This document shows, in pieces, positions 21,831-34,260 of a DNA stretch of 64,000 nt. The position numbers were made by a program, and so were the translations under genes. Under the pieces are notes generated by a model. That model ran no database searches. It had not been told where the DNA came from and saw nothing but the letters and a program-made list of their open reading frames with translations. The stretch spans positions 700,265-764,264 of the forward strand of contig BDDD01000041.1 of the NCBI GenBank assembly GCA_001972305.1, in the 5' to 3' direction. Every line of letters starts with the position of its first letter. Positions within the stretch are counted from its first letter, which is position 1. The stretch comes from Cephalotus follicularis. Lineage: Eukaryota; Streptophyta; Magnoliopsida; Oxalidales; Cephalotaceae.

Positions 21831-22899
21831 ATCATAAACCATGATTATTATACACAACATGAATAAATCCTCCTTGAATTCTCCAATGTGAGTGAACACA
21901 AGATTTTGCAATGAGGTCCTTGGACTCAAAACCAAAGGAGACTAGATGACACATTCCGTTTTTACATTTTAATTGCCTTAACTATTCCAATGCCTTTCAG
22001 TGGACTCGGCGCCGAAACTCTAACAGATCGTGCATGTTTCATGTTATCAAGCAATATTCCTGGGTAGCTAGGTCTGGGATTTTTTGACAGCCTATTGCCT
22101 TTGCCTATATATTCATTTTATAAAAACCATTCGATTGTAATTGGAAGTAGCAGTTATATAATAAAGTTAGACTAATTTACCATCTGGGTATTGGCTTTAA
22201 TTTGATGAAACGTTTAAAGTAACAAACATTAGCAGGGATAAAGAAGACGTGCAATATCAAACTTAGAAATTTGTCTCCTAAGTGAAGAGAATTAGGTCAT
22301 TTGTCTTCAAGATAGAATATTATCTCCAAAACATGCTATGTTTTGTCCCATCCTAAATGACAAAAGGCACTTCTTGGTTTATGAGCCGTGCCTTCCTCGT
22401 TTGGGTACTTCAAAAAAATCATTCTTTATTGTTATCCTATTTTTTTAAAGAAATTTTATTAATTTAATAATATTAGACGGTTCAATATTTTTATATACTT
22501 TTTTTTTATTAAAAACAGTGTAATATTTCATATACCATATATAAATTTACACATGAAAAATAATTTGACTCATCTATATATATCTTTGTCTAAATGTTTT
22601 ACATGTTAATTATTGATAAAAGAACATTAGGAATATCTTTTATGGTAATGCATATTGTGCTTGCACGTTCACTTACAATATACAAACTTTAGGGTTTAAA
22701 GGGACATGCGCATGTCCCTGTCCCACGCCCACGACTTCACTTGTTACCTTTGCTTCCCAAGGAAAATCTGAAACAATAATGGCATTGGCACTTTATGGCC
22801 CATTAGGGAATCAGATTTTTTTTAAAATTTTTTATTGTCGTTAATATATCCTTACATTTTGTAAACATTGAGAATAGCCCTCTCCATTTTTTATAGACT
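21831..22899. other. AT-rich intergenic stretch with a 20-bp palindrome
   Basis: No gene seen. A perfect palindrome agggacatgcgcatgtccct occupies 22700-22719. Confidence 0.5.
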
Positions 22900-23410
22900 G
22901 GAATTAGTCAATGTTTGGATAAATTGTTGACAAATATTTTATTAAAAATTCCAGGGTTTTGGATTTGTCTCATATTTCAGTGTAAAACCTAAATATTTCG
23001 CTTGATTTGTAAATATACTTGGTAAATAAGGATTATGATTTCTTTGTTGATAAGAGTTAGGATTACTTGGTAAGTAAATACTTTGTAACTATAAATATAC
23101 GTGCAAGAATATGAAAATACAGACACAATGTGAAAGTTTATTCTTCGAGTTGAAAGATGTTACACAAGAGTTCTGTGGGATTAGGTTTTGGGCATAAAAA
23201 CTCAATTGTTTTCTTGTATTGATATTTCTCATTGTGAAAGAATATGTCTATCTCTCCGTGGACGTACGGAGGATTTTGCCGAACTTATACGTAAATCTGG
23301 TGTTCTCTTGTGTTTGCTGAGTCTTCTATTTATCTTTTATCTAATTTGTTTATTTTCATTGGTGAATTGAACTGGTAATTTAATATCAAAACGTTTGGGT
23401 GGTTTCTCAC
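22900..23410 (+). mobile_element. Probable 5' LTR of a second copia element
   Basis: AT-rich sequence with a TATA-like actataaatatac near 23090 and a CT-rich segment near 23245, followed by gtagtatcaaagg near 23414 that weakly resembles a tRNA-Met primer site and by the gag start at 23491. Both limits are approximate; no 3' partner was found. Confidence 0.35.
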
Positions 23411-23490
23411 CGAGTAGTATCAAAGGGAAAAAGAACCATATTTTTTCAACAAGTGGTATTACAGCGAAATGTTATTTTTTGGTCGATATT

Positions 23491-24720
23491 ATGGCTTGGT
23501 CTACTGCAACGAAATTTAAAGTTGAAAAATTAGATGGCAACATCAATTTCAGTTTACGACAAGTCCATATAATGGCGATTCTAACGCAACAAGGTGTGAA
23601 AAAACCCTTGTGGGGAAAAGCGAAGAAGCCAGATACGATGTCGGACGAATTGGGAAGAGATGGATGATAGAGCACTTTCTGCAATTTAGTTGTGTTTCTC
23701 CAGCGATGTGCTTCAGGAGGAGTTGTTGGAAAAGACGCCGGTAGATTTATACTTGAAATTGGAGAATACGTATCTCACAAAATCTTTTACGAAAAGGCTC
23801 CGGTTGAAGCAGCGGTTGTACACGTTACACATGGGAGAAGATACTTCTATTCAATCTTATATCTCTGAGTTTAATTTCATAATTACTGAGTTGTCAAGAA
23901 TTGATGTGAAGATAGACGATGGAGATTAGGATTTGTTATTGTTGTGCTCGGTACCTTCGTAAAACCATTTCAGGGACACAATGATATATGGGCGGGATTC
24001 GATCTCGGTGGAGGATGTCAAAGTTAATCTTCAAAGTAAGATGAAGATTAATGGTAATTTGGCATCGAGCAATGAGGATAGTGTCTTAGTAGCTGATGGG
24101 CGACTGAACAGGGGATTTAATAGAAGCAAGTCTAAATTCAGGGACAGTGGAAAGGGCATACAATGCTATCGCTACAAGAAATATGGGCACATCAAGAAAA
24201 ATTGTCCTCAATGGGCAAAAGATAATGGTGGGTCACAAACTGAAACAGTGGTGTTCAATGGACATGACTATGAAAATGAACTCATCACCATCTCTAAAGG
24301 TAAAAGCACGTTTTCTCGTAAAAATGAGTGGTTTATTGATTCTGGGTGTTCTATTCATGTTTGCTCCAAGCGGGATTATTTTTACACGTTCCAAGAATGC
24401 AATGATGATGTTGTATACTTGTGAGATAGGTCCACATGTGATGTGGTCGGTACAAGAACTGTTAAAATAAAAATGTTTGATGGAGTTGTGAGTACTTTGG
24501 GTGGTGTGACGTATGTCATAAAGATAAGTGAAAATTATGTTTCGGTCAACCAATTGGACTCCAGGAACTGTAGGACTACAATTGATGGTGGAGTTATCAA
24601 AATCACACGCGGCTGAATGGTTCTGGCAAAAGGGAAAAAGTACGAAAAATTGTATCGTTTGGACGGGAGTACGATGACTCGTGTTCCCAAGATCTCGAAA
24701 GCTAATAGGAAGGCAGGTAC
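23491..24720 (+). pseudogene. Copia gag and protease region, decayed
   Basis: Starts MAWSTATKFKVEKLDGNINF, a copia gag N-terminus, and continues through LQEELLEKTPVDLYLKLENT (UBN2-type gag) and the nucleocapsid knuckle CYRYKKYGHIKKNCP. The second Cys of the CX2CX4HX4C motif is Tyr here, so zinc binding is probably lost. A protease motif WFIDSGCSIHVC follows near 24330, then a gag-pre-integrase-like KYEKLYRLDGST near 24650. The frame is broken by stops at about 23665, 23927, 23960 and 24422. The element is cut at 24974 by the solo LTR insertion. Confidence 0.85.
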
Positions 24721-27104
24721 AAGTAGTAAGATCTTACGTAGAGTCTCCTTCGTAGTTGGTATAGAGACACTGGTAAATGGTTTCCAGGATGCAAACGATG
24801 TAGGTGAGAAGATACCTGCTGCTAGGAGGATAGCTCCAGACATTCGCCTATTTGGTCTGCTATCAAGCAGAGAAGCGAGGTCTAACCTTCACCTCATATA
24901 CCTCCCACTTACAAAACTTGCAAGACACATAATATGTCAAGGCCATACTTGGTGTCAGGATACACCAAACCTACTGTAACACCCCCGATTCAGAACCGGG
25001 ATCACTCCCTATTCGGGATCGGTGTGTCACACATAACTGAACTAAACTAAAAACATGACGAAATATCTTGGTCTTATCTTTACCTATGTCATCAAAACCA
25101 TAATAAAGTCTCCAATTTAAGCTGATAACAGAAGATCTCATGTTCAAAATTAAATTCTGTTTATGATCAATTTAATCTCCAAGTTAAAACGTGATGGTCT
25201 AAACATATGTATGAACATAACATAGCCTGAAAATCATAATATGATAAACATAACATTACTAAAAGAATTCAACTCTAAGAAATCCTCAAGCCATAGGTGT
25301 TCCTCTCATCACACAGTTTCTCCAAAACTCCAGATAACCTATTGCATGGAAACAAAAATGGGGCTGAGTAGATCTCAATACGGATATAGAATCATAAAAC
25401 AGCTTACAAATAAAATAGTTTACAATACGAAGCAAAACGGTTACGAAACAAAACGGAACAGTACACGAATAAAAACAATTTACAAATCAGAACATAACAT
25501 TTTACAAAACAAAACGATACTGATAAGTCTACGAAAACCTAATAATCGATGAAGCTGGAGGTAGTAACTTTTAAACGATTCTTTTAAAAGTAAACATAAA
25601 TCATTTTACAAACAGAGCGAAACGAATCAAATCAGTTTACGAAACGAAATAATACAAATATTTTACATAAACAGAACAATTCATAAATAATTTGAATTTA
25701 TACAATTGAAATAGTATTCATGAAAAACATATACATATATAGATTCACAAGTCAGTATAAAGTGAAAATATATATATCTGAGCATTTCAACATTTTCCAA
25801 ATCTATATTTAATACTGAGATATGCAATAACGGATTAAATACATATATATATGCAAGGGGTTTGCAAAGCCCACATGCTCTGTCGGAATGACATGTACGG
25901 CACTACACAATCAATTCCCGGAATCAGTATCTGTTAATAACTAGAGTCGACTCATACGCCTCAGTTGGTCATATCCTATCACAAGATATTAAGAGACGCC
26001 GTAGACTAATCACACCGCTACGGAAGTGTTATGTCCTCGTGCCAGACTCACGACATGCCTATGGTACCTCCATAGGTAGGTGACAAATATATTCTCAGTA
26101 TTTCAAAAAATAATGACTTGTCAAAAATCATTTCAAATATTGGTTTACTCACAAAACCAATCCAAAACATATCATATCATAAATTAGCATACTTTCGTAA
26201 TTGAAAATCATGCTCATAACAAAATATGTATCATAAAACTTAGCACACTTTCATGAGTGAAAATCATGCTGAATTTATAAAATCAGAAATATTTAATCTC
26301 ATAAAATATCAGAGTTGACTTTATTTCCTAAACAGATCAAAATTTGAAGCACAACAAAGTTCATAAAACTGAAGGAATATATCAAGGAACGAACTATCCG
26401 TACATTATTCTTTAAAGCAAAATAACCCTTACTTTAATAAAACCAATAAGAGAGTATCAAAGAGCAAGTTTTCTGTACATATCAAAAGCAAGACAAAGTT
26501 TATTTCAACAAAATCAACTGAATTTATACTCTAATAAAATCGATAAGAGTGTATCAAGAAACGAAGATCCGTACTTTGTTCATAAAATATAAAAGGATTT
26601 ATTCTAATAAAATCATAGGATAACCAAGAACGAGAAACCCGTACTTTATTCACTAAGAGTAAAACCGAATTTATTTCAATAGAATTACGATGGGAGAATA
26701 AAATACGAAATACTGTACGTTATTCACAAAGCAAAACCAATTTCTAATAAAACCACTAGAAGAGTGTCAAAAAAGAATTATCCGTACCTTACACAATCAC
26801 CAAAATATACCTCAAGAGTTTTTTTAATAAATCCCTAAACCGCTCCTCGGTTGTTATAATTATCTAAAAGAAATAATATAACTTCAATAAGAGCTCGAAC
26901 CTATTTATTGGCATAAATAAAAAAAATAGCAGTGATTGAAACGAAGGAAATGAACATTTTCGTTGGAGTGACGTCGACACTCAACGTACACACAAGGCGC
27001 TTACATAACTGTTTTGAGAGATGATGGAATGGTGATTTAAAACAAATTATTTGTGGGAAAGGCATGACTCAGCATCACACCCCTCTACTACACTACCAAT
27101 CTAC

Positions 27105-27345
27105 ACAGCACACACACACTGCCCTTACACACAACACATGCACTGCTCACAACACATACACACACACACGTCGGCTACACAAACTACACAACACATATAC
27201 ACAACACATGCACTGCTCACAACACATACACACACATTGCGGCTACACACTCTACACAGCACCCATACACAACACATGCACTGCTCACAACACATACACA
27301 CACATACTGCGGCTACACACACTACACAACACACACACATACGCA
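27105..27345. repeat. Minisatellite, unit 68-70 bp, about 3.5 copies
   Basis: The block acaacacatgcactgctcac starts at 27131, 27201 and 27269, followed each time by acacatacacacac and a ggctacac segment. It lies inside the solo LTR, just left of the CACTA. Very CA-rich, so the open frames over it are low-complexity artefacts. Confidence 0.85.
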
Positions 27346-27749
27346 TGAGGGACAACGCACAATCAGGAGGATTTCAGTCACTGAGCATGAACCAAAGTGA
27401 CATTTTGTGAGCAACAGTGGCGTCTACAAAGCCAGTTTAACCAATTCATACATGATGCCATTGGAAACAGGAAAGAATACAGAAAAACTGGGGAAAAATA
27501 TGCAGGCTAAGCTTAAGAAAGGTAACGGTTCAGTGGTCCACCTCAATGCAGGACAAGAAACGAACCTGAATGAAGCCAAATCGCAGGAGAAATGAAGAGG
27601 ATCCCAAGACTTGCAGTGACTCCAGGCGAAAGAGAGAGAGAGGGAGACGAAGCAGGAGAGACGAGCTGGACAGTGTGCATAAGAAGTCACTACAAGAAAA
27701 CAAGGCAACGACAAGGGCAGATGGCAGGGCATAATAATCCCCTCGTCGT

Positions 27750-27835
27750 TGAGCCGAGATTTTTTTTTTTGAAAAAAAAGGCATGGCGAGGGCACTGTTA
27801 CCCTCGCCATGCCCATGCCCTCGGCTAGCCCTATA
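27750..27835. repeat. 5' subterminal repeats of the CACTA
   Basis: Inverted and direct copies of the GGCGAGGGCA / CCCTCGCCATGC motif (for example ggcgagggcactgttaccct at 27785 and ccctcgccatgccc at 27802). In En/Spm such motifs bind the TnpA protein. Confidence 0.7.
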
Positions 27836-28214
27836 CCTAACCCGGCACTTTCCTTTTTCTTCATCTATCTTTTTTCTCACTCTCTCATCTCCCGCTGCTC
27901 TCCCTCTCTCCTTCCTCTCTCTCCCGCCGCTCTCACTCTCTCCTCCCGCCGTCGCAACCGCTGCTCTCTTTCTTCTCCTCCAGCCAGCCTCCAAGCTTGG
28001 ATTCCAGGTATTGTCACCATTTTTTTTGGGTTTTATATTATAAATGTGTAAATAGGAATATATATATATATATAAATGTGTAAATAGGAATATTTTTTTT
28101 TTGGGTTTTATAATATATATAAATTTCTGTTAGTATATAAATATATTAGTATATATTTTGGATTTTTTTAGTGTATATTAGTATATAAATATATTAGTAT
28201 ATATAAGTTAAGGG

Positions 28215-31200
28215 CGTTTGGAACTCGATCTGAAGTGCGGTTACATTTGTTGAAGAAGGGTTTCACCCCTCATTACACGTTGTGGGATCAACATGGGGAA
28301 AGGAGGGAACGCCGTCAGGCTGCAGTAGAGCAGCCAGACCCCTCGGGTCCGAGCAATCCTTTTGTTGATCTCGTAATGGATGCCGGGGGGTTTGATTTTG
28401 ACACTGGTGAACATGACGAGACGGTCGATGAACTTCCGAAGCCCAATGCAAAGAAGTTCTACGACCTACTTAAGGATGCCGACGAACCGTTGTGGAATGG
28501 CTGTAAAAAACACACCAAGCTGTCTATGATGACGGACTCATGAATGTCAAGTCCAAGTATGGGATTCCCAACGAAGGGGCCTAGGAAATTCTTCAGATCA
28601 TTAAGAGCGGAATGCCTGCAGATGAGAAGTTGTCGGAGTCTTATTACAAGCTGAAACAAATTATGAAGACATTGGGATTAGGCTACAAAAAGATAGATGC
28701 ATGTGTCAATGATTGTATGTTGTATTACGGGGATCAGCACAAGTGTGCTACAGAGTGTCCAACGTGTAATCATCCTAGATTCAAACCTAGCGGTGATGGA
28801 AAGAGAAAGAAACAGGTACCTTACAAGGTTTTGCGTCACTTTCCAGTGGCACCAAGACTTCAGAGGTTGTTTCAATCAGACAAAACATCTGCTGATATGA
28901 GGTGACACAGTAAGAAGAGGAAAGAGAACGACGGTGATGAAGTGGGAATGGTACACCCGGCTGACGGTGAAGCTTGGAAGCACTTTGATATTACTTTTCC
29001 ATCATTTGCTGTAGAGGTTGTCAATGTTAGAATAGAAATAGTAACGGACGGGTTTTGTCATTTTGGGGTCAGTAGTAGTGTTTACTCTTGCTGGCCTATG
29101 TTTGTTTTCCCATACAATCTTCCACCTTGGTTGTGTATGACGAAACCATTCATGTTCTTATCCTTGATTATACCTGGACCAAAGAGCTCAGAGAAAGATA
29201 TTGATGTGTTTCTGCGTCCACTCGTTGATGAGTTGAAGATGTTGTGGGAAACTGGAGTTGAAACCTATGATGCATCGCGCAAGAAGAATTTTCAGATAAG
29301 GGCAGCTTTAATGTGGATGATTAGTGACTTTCCTGCCTATGGAATGCTGTCAGGCTGGAGCACTCACGGTCATTTGGCATGCCCCTACTGCATGGGTCAG
29401 ACCAAGGGTTTTAGATTGAAGCATAGTCAGAAATGTTTGTGGTTTGACTGTCATCGTCAATTGTTTCCCACAGGCCACCAGTTTAGAAGAGACAATAAAA
29501 AATTCTTGAAGGGTCGACGGGTGACCGAGGTGGGTGTGGAGAGGTTATCAGGGGAAGAGGTAGAGGATCAACTCCCCGAGTTGAATGAAGTTGTGTTTGG
29601 AAAAGGTGTACCCACTTGTAAGATTGCTGGGTTTGGGAGAGTACACAATTGGACTAAACGAAGTATCTTTTTCGAACTTCCTTATTGGAGTAAAGTACTA
29701 GTCAGACACAAACTGGACGTCATGCACATCGAGAAGAATGTGTTTGAAAACATATTCAACACGATCATGAATGTGAAGGGAAAATCCAAGGACCACGTAC
29801 AAGCTCGACTTGATCTGAAAGAGTTGAGAATAAGACCTGAACTGCATGCATAAGAGGTGGATGGGCGGTTCATATTGCCACTAGCAAAATATTCACTAAA
29901 CAGTGAACAAGTCAAATAAGTTTGTGAATGGATGACAAAGATCGGGTTTCTGGATGGATACGCCTCAAACATATGTCAGTGTGTGAATGTTTCAGAGTAT
30001 AAGGTTTCGGGATTGAAGAGCCATGATTTCCATGTCTTCATGCAGAGGCTTCTTCCGATTGCATTTTCTAAGTTCCTACCGAGAAATATCATGGAGGTGT
30101 TGGCCGAGGTTAGTGATTTTTTCTGGAATATATGCTCAACATCCAACAGTCCTGCGAAGATGGACTTGCTCCAGAGTAACATTATGCAAACAATTTGCAA
30201 AATGGAGAATATATTTCCTCCATCATTTTTTTGATTCGATGGAACATCTTCTCATCCACCTAGCTTACGAAGCAAAAGTATGTGGGCTAGTTCATAACAC
30301 ATGGATGTATCCCATTGAGAGGAACAATTATTCGTTATTTCTCTTTCTGAAAATTTTCGTCTATTTGTCATGCATTCTAATTACATATTTAATTGCAGAG
30401 AGCTGTTTGATCTGAAGAAGATGGTCAAGAACAAAGCTCGTGTAGAAGGGTCGATCGCCGAGGCATACATCGTTCGCGAGTTGACAATGTTTTGTTTATT
30501 TCAAACCTGATGTCCCGACGAGGCTGAATAGACCAGAGAGAAACTGGGATGGGGGCGCCGTTGCTAGTAACGGATTGCTATCTTTATTTACTCATCCCGG
30601 TAAAGCAATGGGCCAGACAGAGAATAGACATATGACAGACCAAGAATACGAGGCTGCATATTTGTACATCCTTCTGAACTGCGATGAAGTCAGCCTTCTG
30701 GTTGAGTAAGTACACATATATATTGTACTAAGTTTATACTCTATTTATACGAATTGTGCAATTTGAACGTATTTCACTTATATTCTTTGCTATAGTGAGT
30801 ACGAACAACTAGTCATGGAATTAAACCCTGGCATTACCCCCAAACAAATCAAAGAAGAATGCGATACACACTTTGTGAAATGGTTTCAAAGCTGTGTAAG
30901 TAATGCTAGAATATGTCTACAAGGCGTTTGTAAGTTTCATGATTTTTAATTGTTTATGTTGATTTCTATGTTATGTGTGTAAATTGCACACTTAATAGGT
31001 TAAGAACGACAACGAAGTTGACGCCCGTCTACGACATTTAGCAAGTGCACCTGCAACAAAAGTGAGGTCGTGGAAGGGGTACATCGTCAACGGGTACAAG
31101 TTTCACACTAAAGATGCATCGAGGACCTCAACAACTCAAAATTGGGGTGTAATGATCAAGGGAAGCACTTGGAATAATAGTTGTAGTGACTTCTACGGAT

Positions 31201-31791
31201 CCTTGGTCGACGTTGTGGAGCTCAATTTCTACGGAAAGACAACAAAGTTGTTTTACTCAAGTGTGATTGGGTTGACACTTCAGAGAGAGGTACCAGAGTG
31301 GATGAGTTTGGGATTGTTCGCTGAACCCAGAAAAGGCACTCCCCACATATGAGCCGTTCATGCTAGCAAGTCAAGATGTGCAAGTGTTCTTCGCACCCAG
31401 CGTGTCCAACAATCGTAGGTACAAAGGGTGGGTTACTGTGATAAAAACGAAACCCAGAAATGCCTACAGCCTTCCTGATTAGGAAGAAGAAGATGACGAC
31501 GCTTTGGGTATGGATATGACATTGCAAGAAGATGTTGCCTCCGATCCACTACGATCATTTGTAGCTGATTTAAGACCTGAAAGTGAGGATTCCCTTCAAG
31601 GAGATGGGGAATAGGAGGAGGTAATATTACCTCCAAATGTTCAAATAAGGGACCCTACGTCATACCACGACAATACGGATGACGAGGAAGATGAATGGGA
31701 AGATGATCTTTCTAATACGGATGAGGAGGACGGAGCGATGGAATATGATTATGATAGTCAAGACGACATGGATATTGATAGCGTAGATTAA
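28215..31791 (+). pseudogene. CACTA transposase (tnp2 / TnpD-type), broken
   Basis: Domain order is as in plant CACTA transposases. The N-terminal part includes LLKKGFTPHYTLWDQHGE near 28237. The transposase core (tnp2 family) runs over about 28612-29850 with DQHKCATECPTCNHPRF, FPAYGMLSGWSTHGHLACPY and VRHKLDVMHIEKNVFENIF. A DUF4218-like part follows at about 30030-30340 (IFPPSFF, then shifted frame DSMEHLLIHLAYE), then a DUF4216-like part at about 31060-31330 (WGVMIKGS, FYGSLVDVVELNFYGKTTKL) and an acidic tail ending at TAA 31789-31791. Introns interrupt it after about 30340. Disabling changes include stops at 28541-28543, 28903-28905, 29851-29853 and near 31480 and 31612, and a one-base shift near 30230. 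Confidence 0.9.
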
Positions 31792-31949
31792 ACTGTAAGT
31801 TAATAGTGTAGCATATGGAGTAAATACTGTTTGCAATACTATTCTTAATCTTCTAATTTGTTATGTTACGACATTGTTATTTCATAATATATAGTAGGAC
31901 AACTGTATGTAGTTTGTATCATTTTTAAATACGGTGAGTTCTTGCAGAT

Positions 31950-33551
31950 ATGCCTCGCAGAGTCACGCGTTCCTCTATTCTTGGAGATTCCACCATACCC
32001 TCCGGATCTTCGCTTCCCGAGATGGACTCCATGGAGTTAGACAGACGGGAGCAGGATATCGATGTTCCCAATGCTAGTAAGGAAATTTGTTATGTCACGA
32101 TATTTTATTTTTCGTATTGTCGAAGCTTTTTTTTGTTATATTTTGTTATATATGTTTATAGTGAAACGTAACCATGATTTGAATTAGGTTCCCATCAGCG
32201 ACGAATGAGGGGAGCTAGTAGGGGGGCGGACTTGCCCTCGCAGGGGGTTGATTCTAGGCCTATTCGGCATATCAGTGCCAATGGGTAAGTAACTAGTAAT
32301 TTAAGTGCATTTTTTTAAAAGTAACCTATGATGTTGGTGCTAATATTTGTTTAATTGCAGGTGTTTTGAGGAGATGGACGTAAAAAACACCATAGCGTCC
32401 ATCATCAAGAGCAGAATACTACTGCCACGAATCACGTGGAGACAGTGGCTTGATTTAGAGAAGGAACTACTGTGGGAGAAGCTACTGGTGAGTGAAACTG
32501 TTGCAGTTAACAATCAATATTATTCAGGATTTTTTTTAACCTCGTTGTTTGACACTGATATTTTGTAGGACTACTTATAGTTTCTTCCATCTGATGCACA
32601 CAGCAGGCTTCCATTCTACAGTTACGTGCAGGAGAATTACCTGAAGTGGATGTGTAACTTTAGGAGGAATGCAATGAGGGGCGCTGGTGTGCAGCAGATG
32701 AGCCCTGAGTGCATGCAGCATGGCCCTACAGAGATACCACGGCCAGTGTGGGATGAAATGGTGAACAAGTGGATGTCCGAGGAATTTCAGGGGCGGGCAA
32801 GAACAAATGCCGCCAATAAGGCGAACGAAGCACACACCACCTACACTGCCGGTAGTCACACGATGGAGAGACAACTTCAGATTGGGGTAAGTAATAAACT
32901 TCATTTGTAATTATGGCGACAAACTTAATTTGTGTTTGAAACTTATTCAAGATAGAATTTGACTTGCAGAAGTCGAAGGGGAAAGACTTTATGGATGTAT
33001 TTTACGACACACATCGGAAGGCGGGAGATGATACTCTTCCACCTCCTATTGTAGTGGAGAGGCTGGTGAGTCACAAACTGTAATGAATATGTTAATTACC
33101 GTTTATATGTCAATCACTTAACTGATTAATCTTGTATTTCTTTGTTAGAGAAGTACAGGTCTGCTGCCGGGGTGGATATTGGGGAGGGATCCGACCGTAC
33201 TAGAAAGGCGGCTTTCGACGTTGTGGCATGGACAGAGGCGACTGGAGGTCCGCGGATTAGGGAACTATATGACTTCCATGAAGATGCTACCATAAGCACT
33301 TCGAGGTACTCAGTTCTGGAGTGAGAAGTCAGAGTCGCCCATTCTGTTCACAGCCAACACAGACCGGACCAAGGTAGGATGGAGGCTCGCACATGCAACA
33401 TCAGATGGATCGGATGGAGTCGACGTTGCAGACTTTGATGGCTCAAATGTCGCAGTACATTGGGTCTCAGTCCACATACGTACCATCTGATCAGAGTTCG
33501 CCGCGGACTCGGCACCCCCCCCTTCCAGGCAACCCTAGACTCGGACGATAG
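31950..33551 (+). pseudogene. CACTA second gene (Transposase_24 / TnpA-type), broken
   Basis: ATG at 31950 (MPRRVTRSSILGDSTIPSGS). After short introns it reads DVKNTIASIIKSRILLPRIT, RLPFYSYVQENYLKWMCNFR, WMSEEFQGRARTNAANKANE and KSKGKDFMDVFYDTHRKAG, the pattern of the plant Transposase_24 family that accompanies tnp2 in CACTA elements. By analogy with TnpA it would bind the subterminal repeats. A TAG interrupts DYL/FLPSD at 32578-32580. A frameshift near 33300 moves the reading frame to GTQFWSEKSESPILFTANTD. The last part is Met/Gln-rich, probably a coiled coil. Confidence 0.82.
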
Positions 33552-33825
33552 CAATGACGAGTCGTAGTTTGTTTAGTTTGATACATTTTAAAACTGATTG
33601 TAAACGTATTACACTTTTTATATATATTATATAAAGCTCGTTTACAGTGTTCTGTTAGTTTACTATGAATGAAATGTGTCGTTTATTAGTTATAGATGAT
33701 GGAGTGAATTACACAATTGTGAAATATAAACTGTTCTTGTGACTGCTGCTGAAATGAATTACAGGGTTTTCTTGGAGATTAGGGAATGAATGTTGCTGAT
33801 AGTTCCACCAGCAGGATCTGCAGAA

Positions 33826-34260
33826 TGGCGAGAGCATCGCGAGGGCATAGCGAGGGTAATGCCCTCGCCATTATGCAGCAGACACAACGGTCTTCAGCCT
33901 CGCCGTACCCTCTCCATGGCGAGGGTACCGCGAGGGTTGGCGAGGGGATATCAATGTTTCAGCAGGTGACGGCGAGGGGCTACTGCCCTAGCTATACCCT
34001 CGCCATGGTGAGGGCATAACGAGGGTAGCTAACTACCCTTGCCATGGCGAGGGTATTATGCTGAGGCTTTACAGCCATAGCCAAACCCTTGCCGTTGCGA
34101 GGACAATATATGGCGAGGGGAAGGTACCCTCGTCAGATACTCGCCATGCCCTCGAGAAATTGACTGCGAGGAGGCATTTTGCGAGGGGTTTGTACCCTCT
34201 CAATGCTCTCGGGGTTGCGGCAACGACAAGGGGATGGTGAGGGGAAGTGCCCTCGCCGTT
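33826..34260. repeat. 3' subterminal repeats of the CACTA
   Basis: More than ten direct and inverted copies of ATGGCGAGGGTA / TACCCTCGCCAT-like 12-mers, including near-palindromic pairs such as ccttgccatggcgagggta near 34038. The region is much more GC-rich than its surroundings. Confidence 0.85.

Noticed and set aside
27051..27410. Thr/His-rich 119-residue open frame
   Set aside because: It is the CA-rich minisatellite read in frame.
27530..27994. Arg/Gly-rich 154-residue minus-strand frame and its neighbours
   Set aside because: Spans the CACTA terminus and subterminal repeats plus a CT-rich leader; low-complexity composition explains the frames.
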